From Firmicutes bacterium CAG:95 (GTDB taxonomy: Bacteria; Bacillota; Clostridia; Lachnospirales; Lachnospiraceae), in contig FR902972.1 in assembly GCA_000438155.1 (NCBI GenBank), forward strand, positions 1 through 8,936: DNA of 8,936 nucleotides, written 5' to 3'. A program made the translations under genes and the position numbers. This document shows, in pieces, positions 1-5,803 of the stretch. The notes below the pieces were generated by a model. The model saw nothing but the letters and a program-made list of their open reading frames with translations, had not been told where the DNA came from and did not search any database. Position 1 is the first letter of the stretch. Every line of letters begins with the position of its first letter.

Positions 1-1
1 T

Positions 2-619
2 ACTTTGCTTACGGCAACTTCCAATGTAAAAATTACCGAATCCGGTGCGCAGGTATGCGGATTAAAGGAAGGTGATCAGCTTACTCTTTCCCAGGCACTT
101 CATCTTTTACTGATTAATTCAGCCAATGATGCTGCTGTTCTGATTGCGGAAGGAGTTGGGGGATCTGTAGAAAATTTTTGTGAAATGATGAATGAAGAGG
201 CACTTGCTCTTGGAGCAACCAATTCCCATTTTGTAAATCCACATGGTCTTACGGATGATAATCATTATACGACAGTTTACGATATGTATCTGATTATGAA
301 TGAGGCCATTAAATTTGAAGTGTTTCGTGAAATCATTCATATGGATTCTTATACTACGGTATATCATGACAAGAATGGAGCAGAAAAAGAAATTACCGTA
401 AACAGTACAAATTATTATTTTATAGGGAAAGCGGATCCACCATCCGGAATTACGATTCTTGGTGGAAAAACAGGGACTACGGATGCTGCCGGACATTGTT
501 TGGTTCTGCTTTCGAGAGATACGCAGAATAAGCCTTATATTTCGGTTATTATGCGATCCGATGCACGAGAGAACCTTTATATATCCATGTCAGAGTTATT
601 AGCCCAAATCGGCAATTAG
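2..619 (+). CDS. D-alanyl-D-alanine carboxypeptidase (penicillin-binding protein 5 / DacF family), 5'-truncated by the window edge
   Basis: Serine DD-carboxypeptidase that removes the terminal D-Ala from peptidoglycan pentapeptides outside the membrane. The reading frame is open from base 2, so the gene begins upstream; the TTG at 5 is an internal Leu codon. About 205 residues are visible. Counting from that Leu, they include the SxN motif (S39-A40-N41, in SAND) and the KTG motif (K155-T156-G157, in GGKTGTT). The nucleophile motif SxxK must lie outside the window. The stretch around residues 77-83 (FVNPHGL) is also typical of the family. The protein ends only about 47 residues after KTG. It therefore lacks the C-terminal PBP5_C domain and the amphipathic membrane anchor of classic DacA/DacF, and membrane attachment, if any, must be N-terminal. 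No terminator is evident before the next gene. The family call is firm; the exact paralogue is not. Confidence 0.9.
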   Translation, partial: TLLTATSNVKITESGAQVCGLKEGDQLTLSQALHLLLINSANDAAVLIAEGVGGSVENFCEMMNEEALALGATNSHFVNPHGLTDDNHYTTVYDMYLIMNEAIKFEVFREIIHMDSYTTVYHDKNGAEKEITVNSTNYYFIGKADPPSGITILGGKTGTTDAAGHCLVLLSRDTQNKPYISVIMRSDARENLYISMSELLAQIGN

Positions 620-622
620 CAG

Positions 623-651
623 TTGTGTTTTATCATATAATCACTTATAAT
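623..651 (+). promoter_or_regulatory. Candidate sigma-A promoter for the small P-loop ATPase gene
   Basis: A perfect TATAAT (646-651) lies 17 bases after a weak -35, TTGTGT (623-628), which matches the consensus only in TTG. A start of transcription near 658 would give a very short leader that begins at the ribosome binding site. A second TATAAT at 636-641 has no matching -35. The region is AT-rich, so chance matches are possible. Confidence 0.4.
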
Positions 652-659
652 TATTACAT

Positions 660-665
660 AGGAGG
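660..665 (+). promoter_or_regulatory. Ribosome binding site that fixes the start of the P-loop ATPase at 674
   Basis: AGGAGG is followed by two in-frame ATG codons, at 668 and 674. The first is only 2 bases away, too close for normal initiation. The second is 8 bases away, which is ideal. The protein therefore most likely begins MVQLIVGN, which also places the P-loop close to the N-terminus. Confidence 0.75.
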
Positions 666-673
666 GTATGCCA

Positions 674-1093
674 ATGGTTCAACTGATTGTAGGAAACAAG
701 GGGAAGGGTAAAACAAAACATCTTTTAGACAAAGTAAATACGGAGGTTCAGCATGTTTCGGGTAACATTGTTTACATAGATAAAAGTGCGAAACACATGT
801 ATGAGCTGAACAACAAGGTAAGACTGATTGATATTTCTGCTTATGATGTGACTGCACCCGATGAATTTATGGGATTTGTCAAGGGTATTGTTTCACAGGA
901 CCACGATTTACAGCAGATGTATATTGACAGCTTTTTAATGATCGCCAATACACCGGATCATAATATTACAGATCTGATTGGTAAGATCGAAGCAATGAGT
1001 GAGAAATTTAACATTGATTTTGTAATCAGTGCATCTTTGGATGAATCGGAATTAGATGATTCCCTTAAAGACAAAGTTATTGTTTCTTTATAG
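674..1093 (+). CDS. Small P-loop ATP-binding protein of unknown function
   Basis: Protein of 139 residues. A Walker A motif sits at the very start (GNKGKGKT, residues 7-14). A plausible Walker B strand is MYIDSF (Asp85). A late strand, DFVISAS (115-121), resembles the sensor strand of RecA/PilT-like ATPases. There is no signal peptide or membrane segment, so it should be cytoplasmic. Proteins of this kind in Clostridia are sometimes labelled 'PilT-like' or simply ATP-binding, but it is far shorter than real PilT (about 340 residues) and no pilus genes are near, so I do not support a motility role. It has its own candidate promoter and terminator, which suggests a single-gene transcript. It lies between a cell-wall carboxypeptidase and a division operon. 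ATP binding is well supported; the biological role and partner are unknown. Confidence 0.85.
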   Translation: MVQLIVGNKGKGKTKHLLDKVNTEVQHVSGNIVYIDKSAKHMYELNNKVRLIDISAYDVTAPDEFMGFVKGIVSQDHDLQQMYIDSFLMIANTPDHNITDLIGKIEAMSEKFNIDFVISASLDESELDDSLKDKVIVSL

Positions 1094-1098
1094 ACCTT

Positions 1099-1126
1099 AA
1101 GCGCAAGGTTTTTGGCCTTGCGCTTT
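1099..1126 (+). terminator. Intrinsic terminator after the P-loop ATPase gene
   Basis: A perfect 10-bp stem (AAGCGCAAGG, 1099-1108, with CCTTGCGCTT, 1116-1125) has a 7-base loop and starts 6 bases after the stop codon. The T-run that follows is short and broken (TTTAAATTTATT), so termination may be incomplete. Confidence 0.65.
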
Positions 1127-1145
1127 AAATTTATTAACAGTTCAG

Positions 1146-1210
1146 TCGTAAAACAGATTATATGATGCATGTGTGCTTGCACGAAAGGCATTATATAATC
1201 TGTTTTATGA
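1146..1210. repeat. Long imperfect palindrome (23-bp hairpin) of unknown role
   Basis: The arms 1146-1168 and 1188-1210 pair over 23 consecutive positions, with only two G-T wobbles (1148-1208 and 1164-1192). The loop is 19 bases and contains a small sub-hairpin: GTG 1173-1175 with CAC 1180-1182, closing a CTTG tetraloop. There is no T-run on either strand, so it does not look like a normal terminator. It lies between the terminator at 1099-1126 and the HlyD-like gene. Possible roles are RNA processing or stability, a protein-binding site, or a palindromic repeat; the sequence alone does not decide. Confidence 0.8.
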
Positions 1211-1322
1211 GCGGAGTGCCCGTGTATGAAATAAAGATAAGCTGCCTGCAGCGACGGATGCAAAGCATATGTTTTATGAATAAAGGGGTTGAACTGAAAG
1301 CTTTTAGGGAGAGGGGCCTTGA

Positions 1323-2720
1323 ATGAGTCAGAAACAGAATAATAAAGTCGTATCATTTAGGCGGCCTCCCAATGGTGGAAATATTGGTGTCGTTATTTTT
1401 GCGGCTATTTTTATTTATATTATCATCTGTGTGTTTATGTATTTTACACAGAAGCACATTGAAAGCTATCAGGTAAAAATGGGATCTTTATCTTCTAATA
1501 ATGTATATAAGGGAATAGCCCTGCGGGATGAAGAAATTATTTCAGCTACGAAATCCGGATATATCAATTATTATGCAAGAGAAGGACAGCGTGTCGGAGT
1601 CGGCAATCTGGTATATACCATTGATGAATCCGGGAAGCTTGCAGATTATCTGAATACGAACGGGGAGGGAACAACTCTTACCGATAAGGATTTATCGGAA
1701 CTAAAGACGGAAATTCTGGGATTTGTGAACAGCTTCGACCATGAGGAATTCGCTTCGGTGTACGACTTTAAGAACAGTGTACAGGGTATGGTGCAGAAGC
1801 TTTCAAGTGCGAACATCCTTGATAATATTGACAAAATCAACAGCTCCGGCGTGTCGGAGCTGGTATCGTTATGTACGGCACCGGCAACCGGTATAGTGGT
1901 ATTTTCCACGGATGGGTATGAGCAGGTGCAGCTGGAAGATATGACGGAGGAGCTGTTCGATACCAAAAAGTATGAGAAGACACAGCTCATTAATAATGAG
2001 CTGGTAGCTTCCGGAGATCCGGTCTATAAAATTTCTGAGGATGAGGACTGGTCCATTGTCATTCCAGTGGATGCTGACAAGGAGAAAGAACTGCTTGATG
2101 CAGAATATGTAAATGTGAAGTTTTTAAAAAATCAGGATACTTCATGGGGAAAGGTAAGTTCTTTTACCAATCCGGATGGAGATATTTTTGTAATGCTTAC
2201 TTTTACAAATTCCATGGTAACCTTCTGCACAGACCGGTTCATCGATGTAGAGCTGATTCTGGAAGATGAAGCCGGATTGAAGATTCCGAATTCTTCGATT
2301 GTTGAGAAGGAATTCTTTATTGTGCCGAAGGACTACGTGACCAAGGGTGGCAACAGCAATAATTTCGGTGTCATGAGAGAGACCTATACAGAAGACGGTA
2401 CTGCAACAGTGGAATTTATAGAAACCAATATTTATAATGAAACCGATGAGGAGTATTATGTGGATGACATGACACTGCGGATCGGAGACTACATTGTGAA
2501 GCCGGAGTCTACAGAGAAATATCCGGTCAGCAAAAGGGGAAGTCTGATCGGGGTATATCATATGAACAAGGGATATGCCGATTTTAAGCAGATTAATATT
2601 CTGTATCAGAATGAAGAATACAGTATTGTAAAATCCAATACCCAGTATGGCTTAAGTGTTTATGACTATATTGTACTGGATGCAACAACCGTGAATGAGG
2701 ATGAGCTGATTTATGAGTAA
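1323..2720 (+). CDS. HlyD-family (membrane-fusion-like) protein encoded with yggS and sepF
   Basis: Protein of 465 residues with one N-terminal membrane span (about 20-42) after a short basic cytoplasmic tail, and the bulk outside. Residues 60-101 (ending in GQRVGVGNLVYTID) look like the first half of a biotinyl/lipoyl-like domain. A helical segment follows at about 118-175. The second half begins near 185 (APATGIVVFS), and a beta-rich region continues to about 335 and resembles adaptor beta-barrels (LKIPNSSIVEKEFFIVP, 319-335). This domain order is that of HlyD/RND-type adaptors, which normally join an ABC pump to an outer-membrane channel. No pump gene is nearby, and a Gram-positive has no outer membrane. 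The start is supported by a purine-rich site, GGGAGAGGGG (about 1308-1316). Its 3' end overlaps yggS by 8 bases (ATGAGTAA), indicating translational coupling. Family membership is good; function is unknown and may concern the envelope or division. Confidence 0.85.
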   Translation: MSQKQNNKVVSFRRPPNGGNIGVVIFAAIFIYIIICVFMYFTQKHIESYQVKMGSLSSNNVYKGIALRDEEIISATKSGYINYYAREGQRVGVGNLVYTIDESGKLADYLNTNGEGTTLTDKDLSELKTEILGFVNSFDHEEFASVYDFKNSVQGMVQKLSSANILDNIDKINSSGVSELVSLCTAPATGIVVFSTDGYEQVQLEDMTEELFDTKKYEKTQLINNELVASGDPVYKISEDEDWSIVIPVDADKEKELLDAEYVNVKFLKNQDTSWGKVSSFTNPDGDIFVMLTFTNSMVTFCTDRFIDVELILEDEAGLKIPNSSIVEKEFFIVPKDYVTKGGNSNNFGVMRETYTEDGTATVEFIETNIYNETDEEYYVDDMTLRIGDYIVKPESTEKYPVSKRGSLIGVYHMNKGYADFKQINILYQNEEYSIVKSNTQYGLSVYDYIVLDATTVNEDELIYE

Positions 2721-3417
2721 GACATTTATTACAGACAATCTGAAAACTGTGCATGAAAGAATTAGAGCAGCATGTGAGAGAGGGCATCGTGATCCTAATG
2801 GGGTGCAGCTTATTGATGTAAGTAAGACGAAGCCGGTAGAGATGCTTAAGGAGGCATACGATAACGGTGAGCGACATTTTGGAGAGAACAAGGTACAGGA
2901 GCTGGTTTTAAAATATGAACAGCTTCCGAAGGATATCAAGTGGCACATGATCGGGCATCTGCAAAGGAACAAGGTGAAATACATTGTAGATAAGGTGGCG
3001 CTCATACACAGTGTGGATTCCGTACGTCTTGCGGAAGAAATCCATAAAGAAGCTATGAAAATCGGACGGAGAGTACCGGTTCTGATTGAAGTAAATGTGG
3101 CAGGAGAAGAAACCAAGTTTGGTGTTGCCCCGGAAGAGGTTGAAGAGTTAATTCGTAAAATTGCTCCGTTTGAAGGAATTGAAGTACAGGGATTGATGAC
3201 CATTGCTCCTTTTGTCACTAATCCGGAAGAAAATCGGCAATATTTTAACAGACTAAAGCAATTATCTGTTGACATAAGTCATAAAAACATTGATAATATT
3301 AATATGAATGTGCTTTCTATGGGAATGACAGGTGATTATGAGGTAGCCATCGAAGAGGGGGCTTCCTTTGTGCGTGTTGGCACAGGAATTTTTGGAGAAC
3401 GTAACTATACAATATAA
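2713..3417 (+). CDS. yggS: YggS/YlmE-family pyridoxal phosphate-binding protein (PLP homeostasis)
   Basis: Protein of 234 residues, full length for the family. It is a cytoplasmic single-domain TIM-barrel protein that carries PLP and helps balance vitamin B6 and amino-acid/keto-acid pools; no catalytic reaction is established for the family. The PLP-binding lysine is K38 in VSKTKP, matching K36 of E. coli YggS. Other hallmarks are FGENKVQE, WHMIGHLQRNK, the MGMTGDYEVAIEEG phosphate-binding region and the terminal VRVGTGIFGERNY. Its ATG lies inside the last codons of the HlyD-like gene, and sepF follows after 50 bases. The yggS-sepF pair matches the ylmE-ylmF order known from Bacillus and other Gram-positives. 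The ylmD gene often found upstream is absent, with the HlyD-like gene in its place. Confidence 0.95.
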   Translation: MSKTFITDNLKTVHERIRAACERGHRDPNGVQLIDVSKTKPVEMLKEAYDNGERHFGENKVQELVLKYEQLPKDIKWHMIGHLQRNKVKYIVDKVALIHSVDSVRLAEEIHKEAMKIGRRVPVLIEVNVAGEETKFGVAPEEVEELIRKIAPFEGIEVQGLMTIAPFVTNPEENRQYFNRLKQLSVDISHKNIDNINMNVLSMGMTGDYEVAIEEGASFVRVGTGIFGERNYTI

Positions 3418-3467
3418 GAATTTGATTGTTACGTAGATAATGAATTTAAAATTAAGGAGCATGAATC

Positions 3468-3962
3468 ATGGGTGTAATGGACAAGTTTCTCAACTACATG
3501 AAACTAAACGAGGATGAAGATGATTATTATGATGATGATTATCTGGAAGACGAGACTGTAGAAGAAAAACCAAAGAAACAGGCTGCTGCAATCAATGATA
3601 ATGATTTGGCGGAAGATAAACCGGCCAAGAAAACGCTGCCTAAAGTAACACCGATGAGACAGACTACGAAGAAAACCGGCAATGGAATGGAAGTTTGTGT
3701 AATTAAGCCAACCTCCATTGAGGATGCAAGAGAGATTACTGAAACTTTGCTTGCAAACCGTACTGTTGTTTTGAATCTGGAAGGACTGGATGTGGATATC
3801 GCACAGAGAATTATTGACTTTACTTCCGGTTCCTGCTTTGCCATCAGTGGTAATTTACAAAAGATTTCCCATTATATCTTCATTATCACCCCTGCTGTTG
3901 TAGATATTTCGGGTGATTTTCAGGATATCTTCGGTGGATCCTTTGATGTACCGATTAATTAG
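3468..3962 (+). CDS. sepF: Cell division protein SepF
   Basis: Protein of 164 residues. SepF anchors FtsZ to the membrane and aligns FtsZ filaments in Gram-positive bacteria. The N-terminus (MGVMDKFLNYMKL) can form the membrane-binding amphipathic helix. An extremely acidic linker follows (11 of residues 15-30 are Asp or Glu), then a Lys/Pro-rich stretch to about 72. The conserved SepF core spans about 74-164 and includes VIKPTSIEDA, VVLNLEGLD, QRIIDFTSGSCFAISG and FIITPAVVDISG. Length is close to the usual 150-160. The ribosome binding site AAGGAG (3454-3459) lies 8 bases before the ATG. It is the last gene before a strong terminator and so probably ends the HlyD-like/yggS/sepF transcript. 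ylmG, ylmH and divIVA, which commonly follow sepF elsewhere, are missing here. Confidence 0.95.
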   Translation: MGVMDKFLNYMKLNEDEDDYYDDDYLEDETVEEKPKKQAAAINDNDLAEDKPAKKTLPKVTPMRQTTKKTGNGMEVCVIKPTSIEDAREITETLLANRTVVLNLEGLDVDIAQRIIDFTSGSCFAISGNLQKISHYIFIITPAVVDISGDFQDIFGGSFDVPIN

Positions 3963-3996
3963 GAAACTGTAAGCGCATAAATGATTAAGAAGCAAA

Positions 3997-4029
3997 AGAA
4001 AGCGTCAAATTCGCCATTTGACGCTTTTT
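3997..4029 (+). terminator. Strong intrinsic terminator after sepF
   Basis: A perfect 12-bp stem (3999-4010 with 4016-4027) has a 5-base loop, TCGCC. A preceding A-rich run allows the stem to extend to 3997-4029 through one G-T pair. The right arm runs into TTTTT. It separates the division genes from aroB. Confidence 0.85.
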
Positions 4030-4035
4030 ATACGA

Positions 4036-4087
4036 ATGAAGGAGGCGTTACTGGAACGAAATACGAGTGAACAGTAACGGAAGGAGT
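4036..4087 (+). promoter_or_regulatory. aroB leader: hairpin flanked by two Shine-Dalgarno sequences
   Basis: A perfect 8-bp inverted repeat (CGTTACTG 4046-4053 with CAGTAACG 4072-4079, 18-base loop) sits exactly between two Shine-Dalgarno-like sites, GAAGGAGG (4038-4045) and AAGGAG (4081-4086). A 13-codon open frame starts at ATG 4036 and stops at 4075-4077, just before the second site. It has no ribosome binding site of its own and no aromatic codons. The structure is seen directly; a regulatory role is inference. Confidence 0.4.
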
Positions 4088-4093
4088 AAAGGA

Positions 4094-5194
4094 ATGAGCC
4101 GTAAAATTAACGTTTTATATCAGAATAAGCCCTGCTATGATATTTATATTGAGGATTCCTTTGGTGTACTTGCAGATGCGTTGGAACCATTTGCATTAAC
4201 GGACCGGAAGGTATGTATCATTACCGATTCCAATGTGGATCCGCTTTATGGAGCAGAAGTAGAGGACATGATTAGTGCCATTTCCGGAGAATGTGTCCGT
4301 TATGTATTCCCGGCAGGAGAAGAAAGCAAGACCCTTGATACGGTGAGGGAAATCTATAAATTTCTTATCGGGAATCACTTTAACCGCAAGGATTTACTGA
4401 TTGCATTAGGTGGTGGTGTGGTAGGAGATCTCACGGGATATACGGCAGCAACCTATTTAAGAGGAATTGAGTTTATCCAGATTCCGACAACCCTGTTATC
4501 CCAGGCAGATTCCAGTATCGGTGGGAAGACCGGAGTAGACTTCGACGGTTACAAGAATATGGTCGGTGCTTTTTATATGCCAAGGCTTGTATATATGAAC
4601 ATGGAAACTCTGCAATCCTTAAGCGACCGTCAGTTTTACAGCGGTTTTGCAGAGGTCATGAAGTCGGCCCTGATTAAGGATGGCAATTTCTACGAGTGGC
4701 TGATTGACCGGATGTATGAGATCTGTGAACGGGATGTGGAAACACTTGCTGAAATGGTGGAACGGAGCTGCATGATCAAGAAGCTGGTTGTTGAGAAGGA
4801 TCCTCTGGAAAAGGGTGACCGTGCATTATTGAACTTTGGACATACGATCGGACACGCAATTGAAAAGTATATGAACTTTACCATGACCCACGGAGAATGT
4901 GTAGCATTGGGATGTGTTGCGGCAGCATTTATTTCCTGGAAAAAGAACTGGCTTTCCATGGAAGAATATTATGAAATCCGGGATATGTTCGTTCCTTTTT
5001 ATCTGCCGATTTCCATTGATAATCTGGATATTGAAGAAGTACTGCAGCTTACTAAGTCCGATAAGAAAGCGGAAAATGGTTATATTAAATTTATCTTACT
5101 TAAGAAGGTCGGTAAGGCACTCATTGATAAGACCGTTACCGATGATGAAATCCGCGAAGCTCTTCAGGAACTGAACTTTAGCGAAAATGATTAG
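4094..5194 (+). CDS. aroB: 3-dehydroquinate synthase
   Basis: Converts DAHP to 3-dehydroquinate, the second step of the shikimate pathway to aromatic amino acids, using NAD and a divalent metal in the cytoplasm. The 366-residue length fits the family. The NAD-binding loop is GGGVVGD (106-112). The region from about 130 to 155 (IPTTLLSQADSSIGGKTG) is diagnostic. The metal ligands are visible: E187 (FAEVMKS), H250 (FGHTIGH) and H266 (HGE). I chose ATG 4094 because AAGGAG (4081-4086) lies 7 bases upstream. A GTG at 4067 would add nine residues but has its Shine-Dalgarno sequence about 21 bases away. No other shikimate gene is in the window. lspA follows after only 9 bases, so the two are probably cotranscribed. 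The promoter is not clear; it may depend on readthrough of the terminator just upstream. Confidence 0.96.
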   Translation: MSRKINVLYQNKPCYDIYIEDSFGVLADALEPFALTDRKVCIITDSNVDPLYGAEVEDMISAISGECVRYVFPAGEESKTLDTVREIYKFLIGNHFNRKDLLIALGGGVVGDLTGYTAATYLRGIEFIQIPTTLLSQADSSIGGKTGVDFDGYKNMVGAFYMPRLVYMNMETLQSLSDRQFYSGFAEVMKSALIKDGNFYEWLIDRMYEICERDVETLAEMVERSCMIKKLVVEKDPLEKGDRALLNFGHTIGHAIEKYMNFTMTHGECVALGCVAAAFISWKKNWLSMEEYYEIRDMFVPFYLPISIDNLDIEEVLQLTKSDKKAENGYIKFILLKKVGKALIDKTVTDDEIREALQELNFSEND

Positions 5195-5203
5195 GATACG
5201 GTG

Positions 5204-5725
5204 ATGATGAAACGTGCATCCTTATTAGTAACCGATTTTATGCTGTTTGTGATTCTGGTGATTGCGGATCAGCTGACAAAGCATCTGGCCGTGGTACGGC
5301 TTAAGAATCAGGCAGCCTATAATCTCATTAATGGCATTCTGGAATTTAATTATCTGGAAAACCGGGGCGCGGCCTTTGGGGTTTTACAGAATCAGAAATA
5401 TTTCTTTGTTTTTGTGGCGCTGATCTTTATTGGTGTGATTGTTTTCGTACTGATTAAGGTTCCGACGCAGAAGAAATATTACAGTCTGAATATCCTGCTT
5501 GTGATGATTGCCGCCGGAGCGGTTGGAAATATGATCGACCGGGTACGGTATGATTATGTGGTAGATTTTATTTATCTGGTATGCATCCAGTTCCCGATTT
5601 TTAATATGGCAGACATTTATGTAACTACGGCAACCGTGATTCTGGTTTTTCAGATTCTGTTTGTTTATAAGACGAACGACTTTAATTTCTTAAGCTTTAA
5701 TCCAAAGAAATTCAGGGAACTGTAA
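5204..5725 (+). CDS. lspA: Lipoprotein signal peptidase (signal peptidase II)
   Basis: Integral membrane aspartic protease that cleaves the signal peptide of prolipoproteins after the lipobox Cys has been lipidated. The protein has 173 residues from ATG 5204 and about four hydrophobic spans (roughly 7-22, 65-85, 93-110 and 137-155). Conserved features are ADQLTK (21-26), NRGAAFG (53-59), GNMIDR (108-113) and the catalytic aspartates D121 in VVDF and D137 in FNMAD. A Gly usual before VVDF is replaced here (RYDYVVDF). The start is uncertain: GTG 5201, ATG 5204 and ATG 5207 are in frame after a weak AGGA (5193-5196) that overlaps the aroB stop codon. 5204 gives the best spacing of 7. The weak site and tight spacing suggest translation linked to aroB. 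Confidence 0.95.
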   Translation: MMKRASLLVTDFMLFVILVIADQLTKHLAVVRLKNQAAYNLINGILEFNYLENRGAAFGVLQNQKYFFVFVALIFIGVIVFVLIKVPTQKKYYSLNILLVMIAAGAVGNMIDRVRYDYVVDFIYLVCIQFPIFNMADIYVTTATVILVFQILFVYKTNDFNFLSFNPKKFREL

Positions 5726-5803
5726 TATCATTTGCATTGTATGAACAGATGCCGGATAAGCTGAACAGTTACGATATATTGATGCCAGAGATACGGAGTT
5801 AAG

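Noticed and set aside
674..1093. Annotation of the small ATPase as twitching motility protein PilT
   Set aside because: It has the P-loop but less than half of PilT's length, no N-terminal PAS-like domain, and no type IV pilus genes nearby.
1177..1199. Promoter formed by TTGCAC (1177-1182) and TATAAT (1194-1199) inside the long hairpin
   Set aside because: The spacer is only 11 bases, far from the 16-18 needed, and no other -35 fits the TATAAT.
1201..1279. 10-base direct repeat TGTTTTATGA at 1201-1210 and 1270-1279
   Set aside because: It is short and AT-rich, with nothing mobile between the copies and no target-site pattern. Most likely chance.
2652..3275. 207-residue open frame on the minus strand across the HlyD-like/yggS junction
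   Set aside because: It lies antisense to two well-supported genes, has no recognisable domain, is rich in Ser/Cys/Leu as expected of a shadow frame, and lacks a good ribosome binding site.
3422..3450. Possible separate promoter for sepF (TTGATT 3422-3427 with TTTAAA 3445-3450)
   Set aside because: The -10 is a poor match, the GATAAT at 3436-3441 has no suitable -35, and the AT-rich gap makes chance hits likely. Cotranscription with yggS is simpler.
4067..4093. GTG start for aroB at 4067
   Set aside because: The extra nine residues (MNSNGRSKG) are not part of the family, the GTG lies in the hairpin loop, and its Shine-Dalgarno sequence is about 21 bases away. ATG 4094 has AAGGAG at ideal spacing.
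5726..5803. Gap between lspA and the pseudouridine synthase as a site for a promoter or terminator
   Set aside because: Only weak hexamers (TTGCAT with GATAAG) and no convincing hairpin were found, so I treat the two genes as probably cotranscribed.
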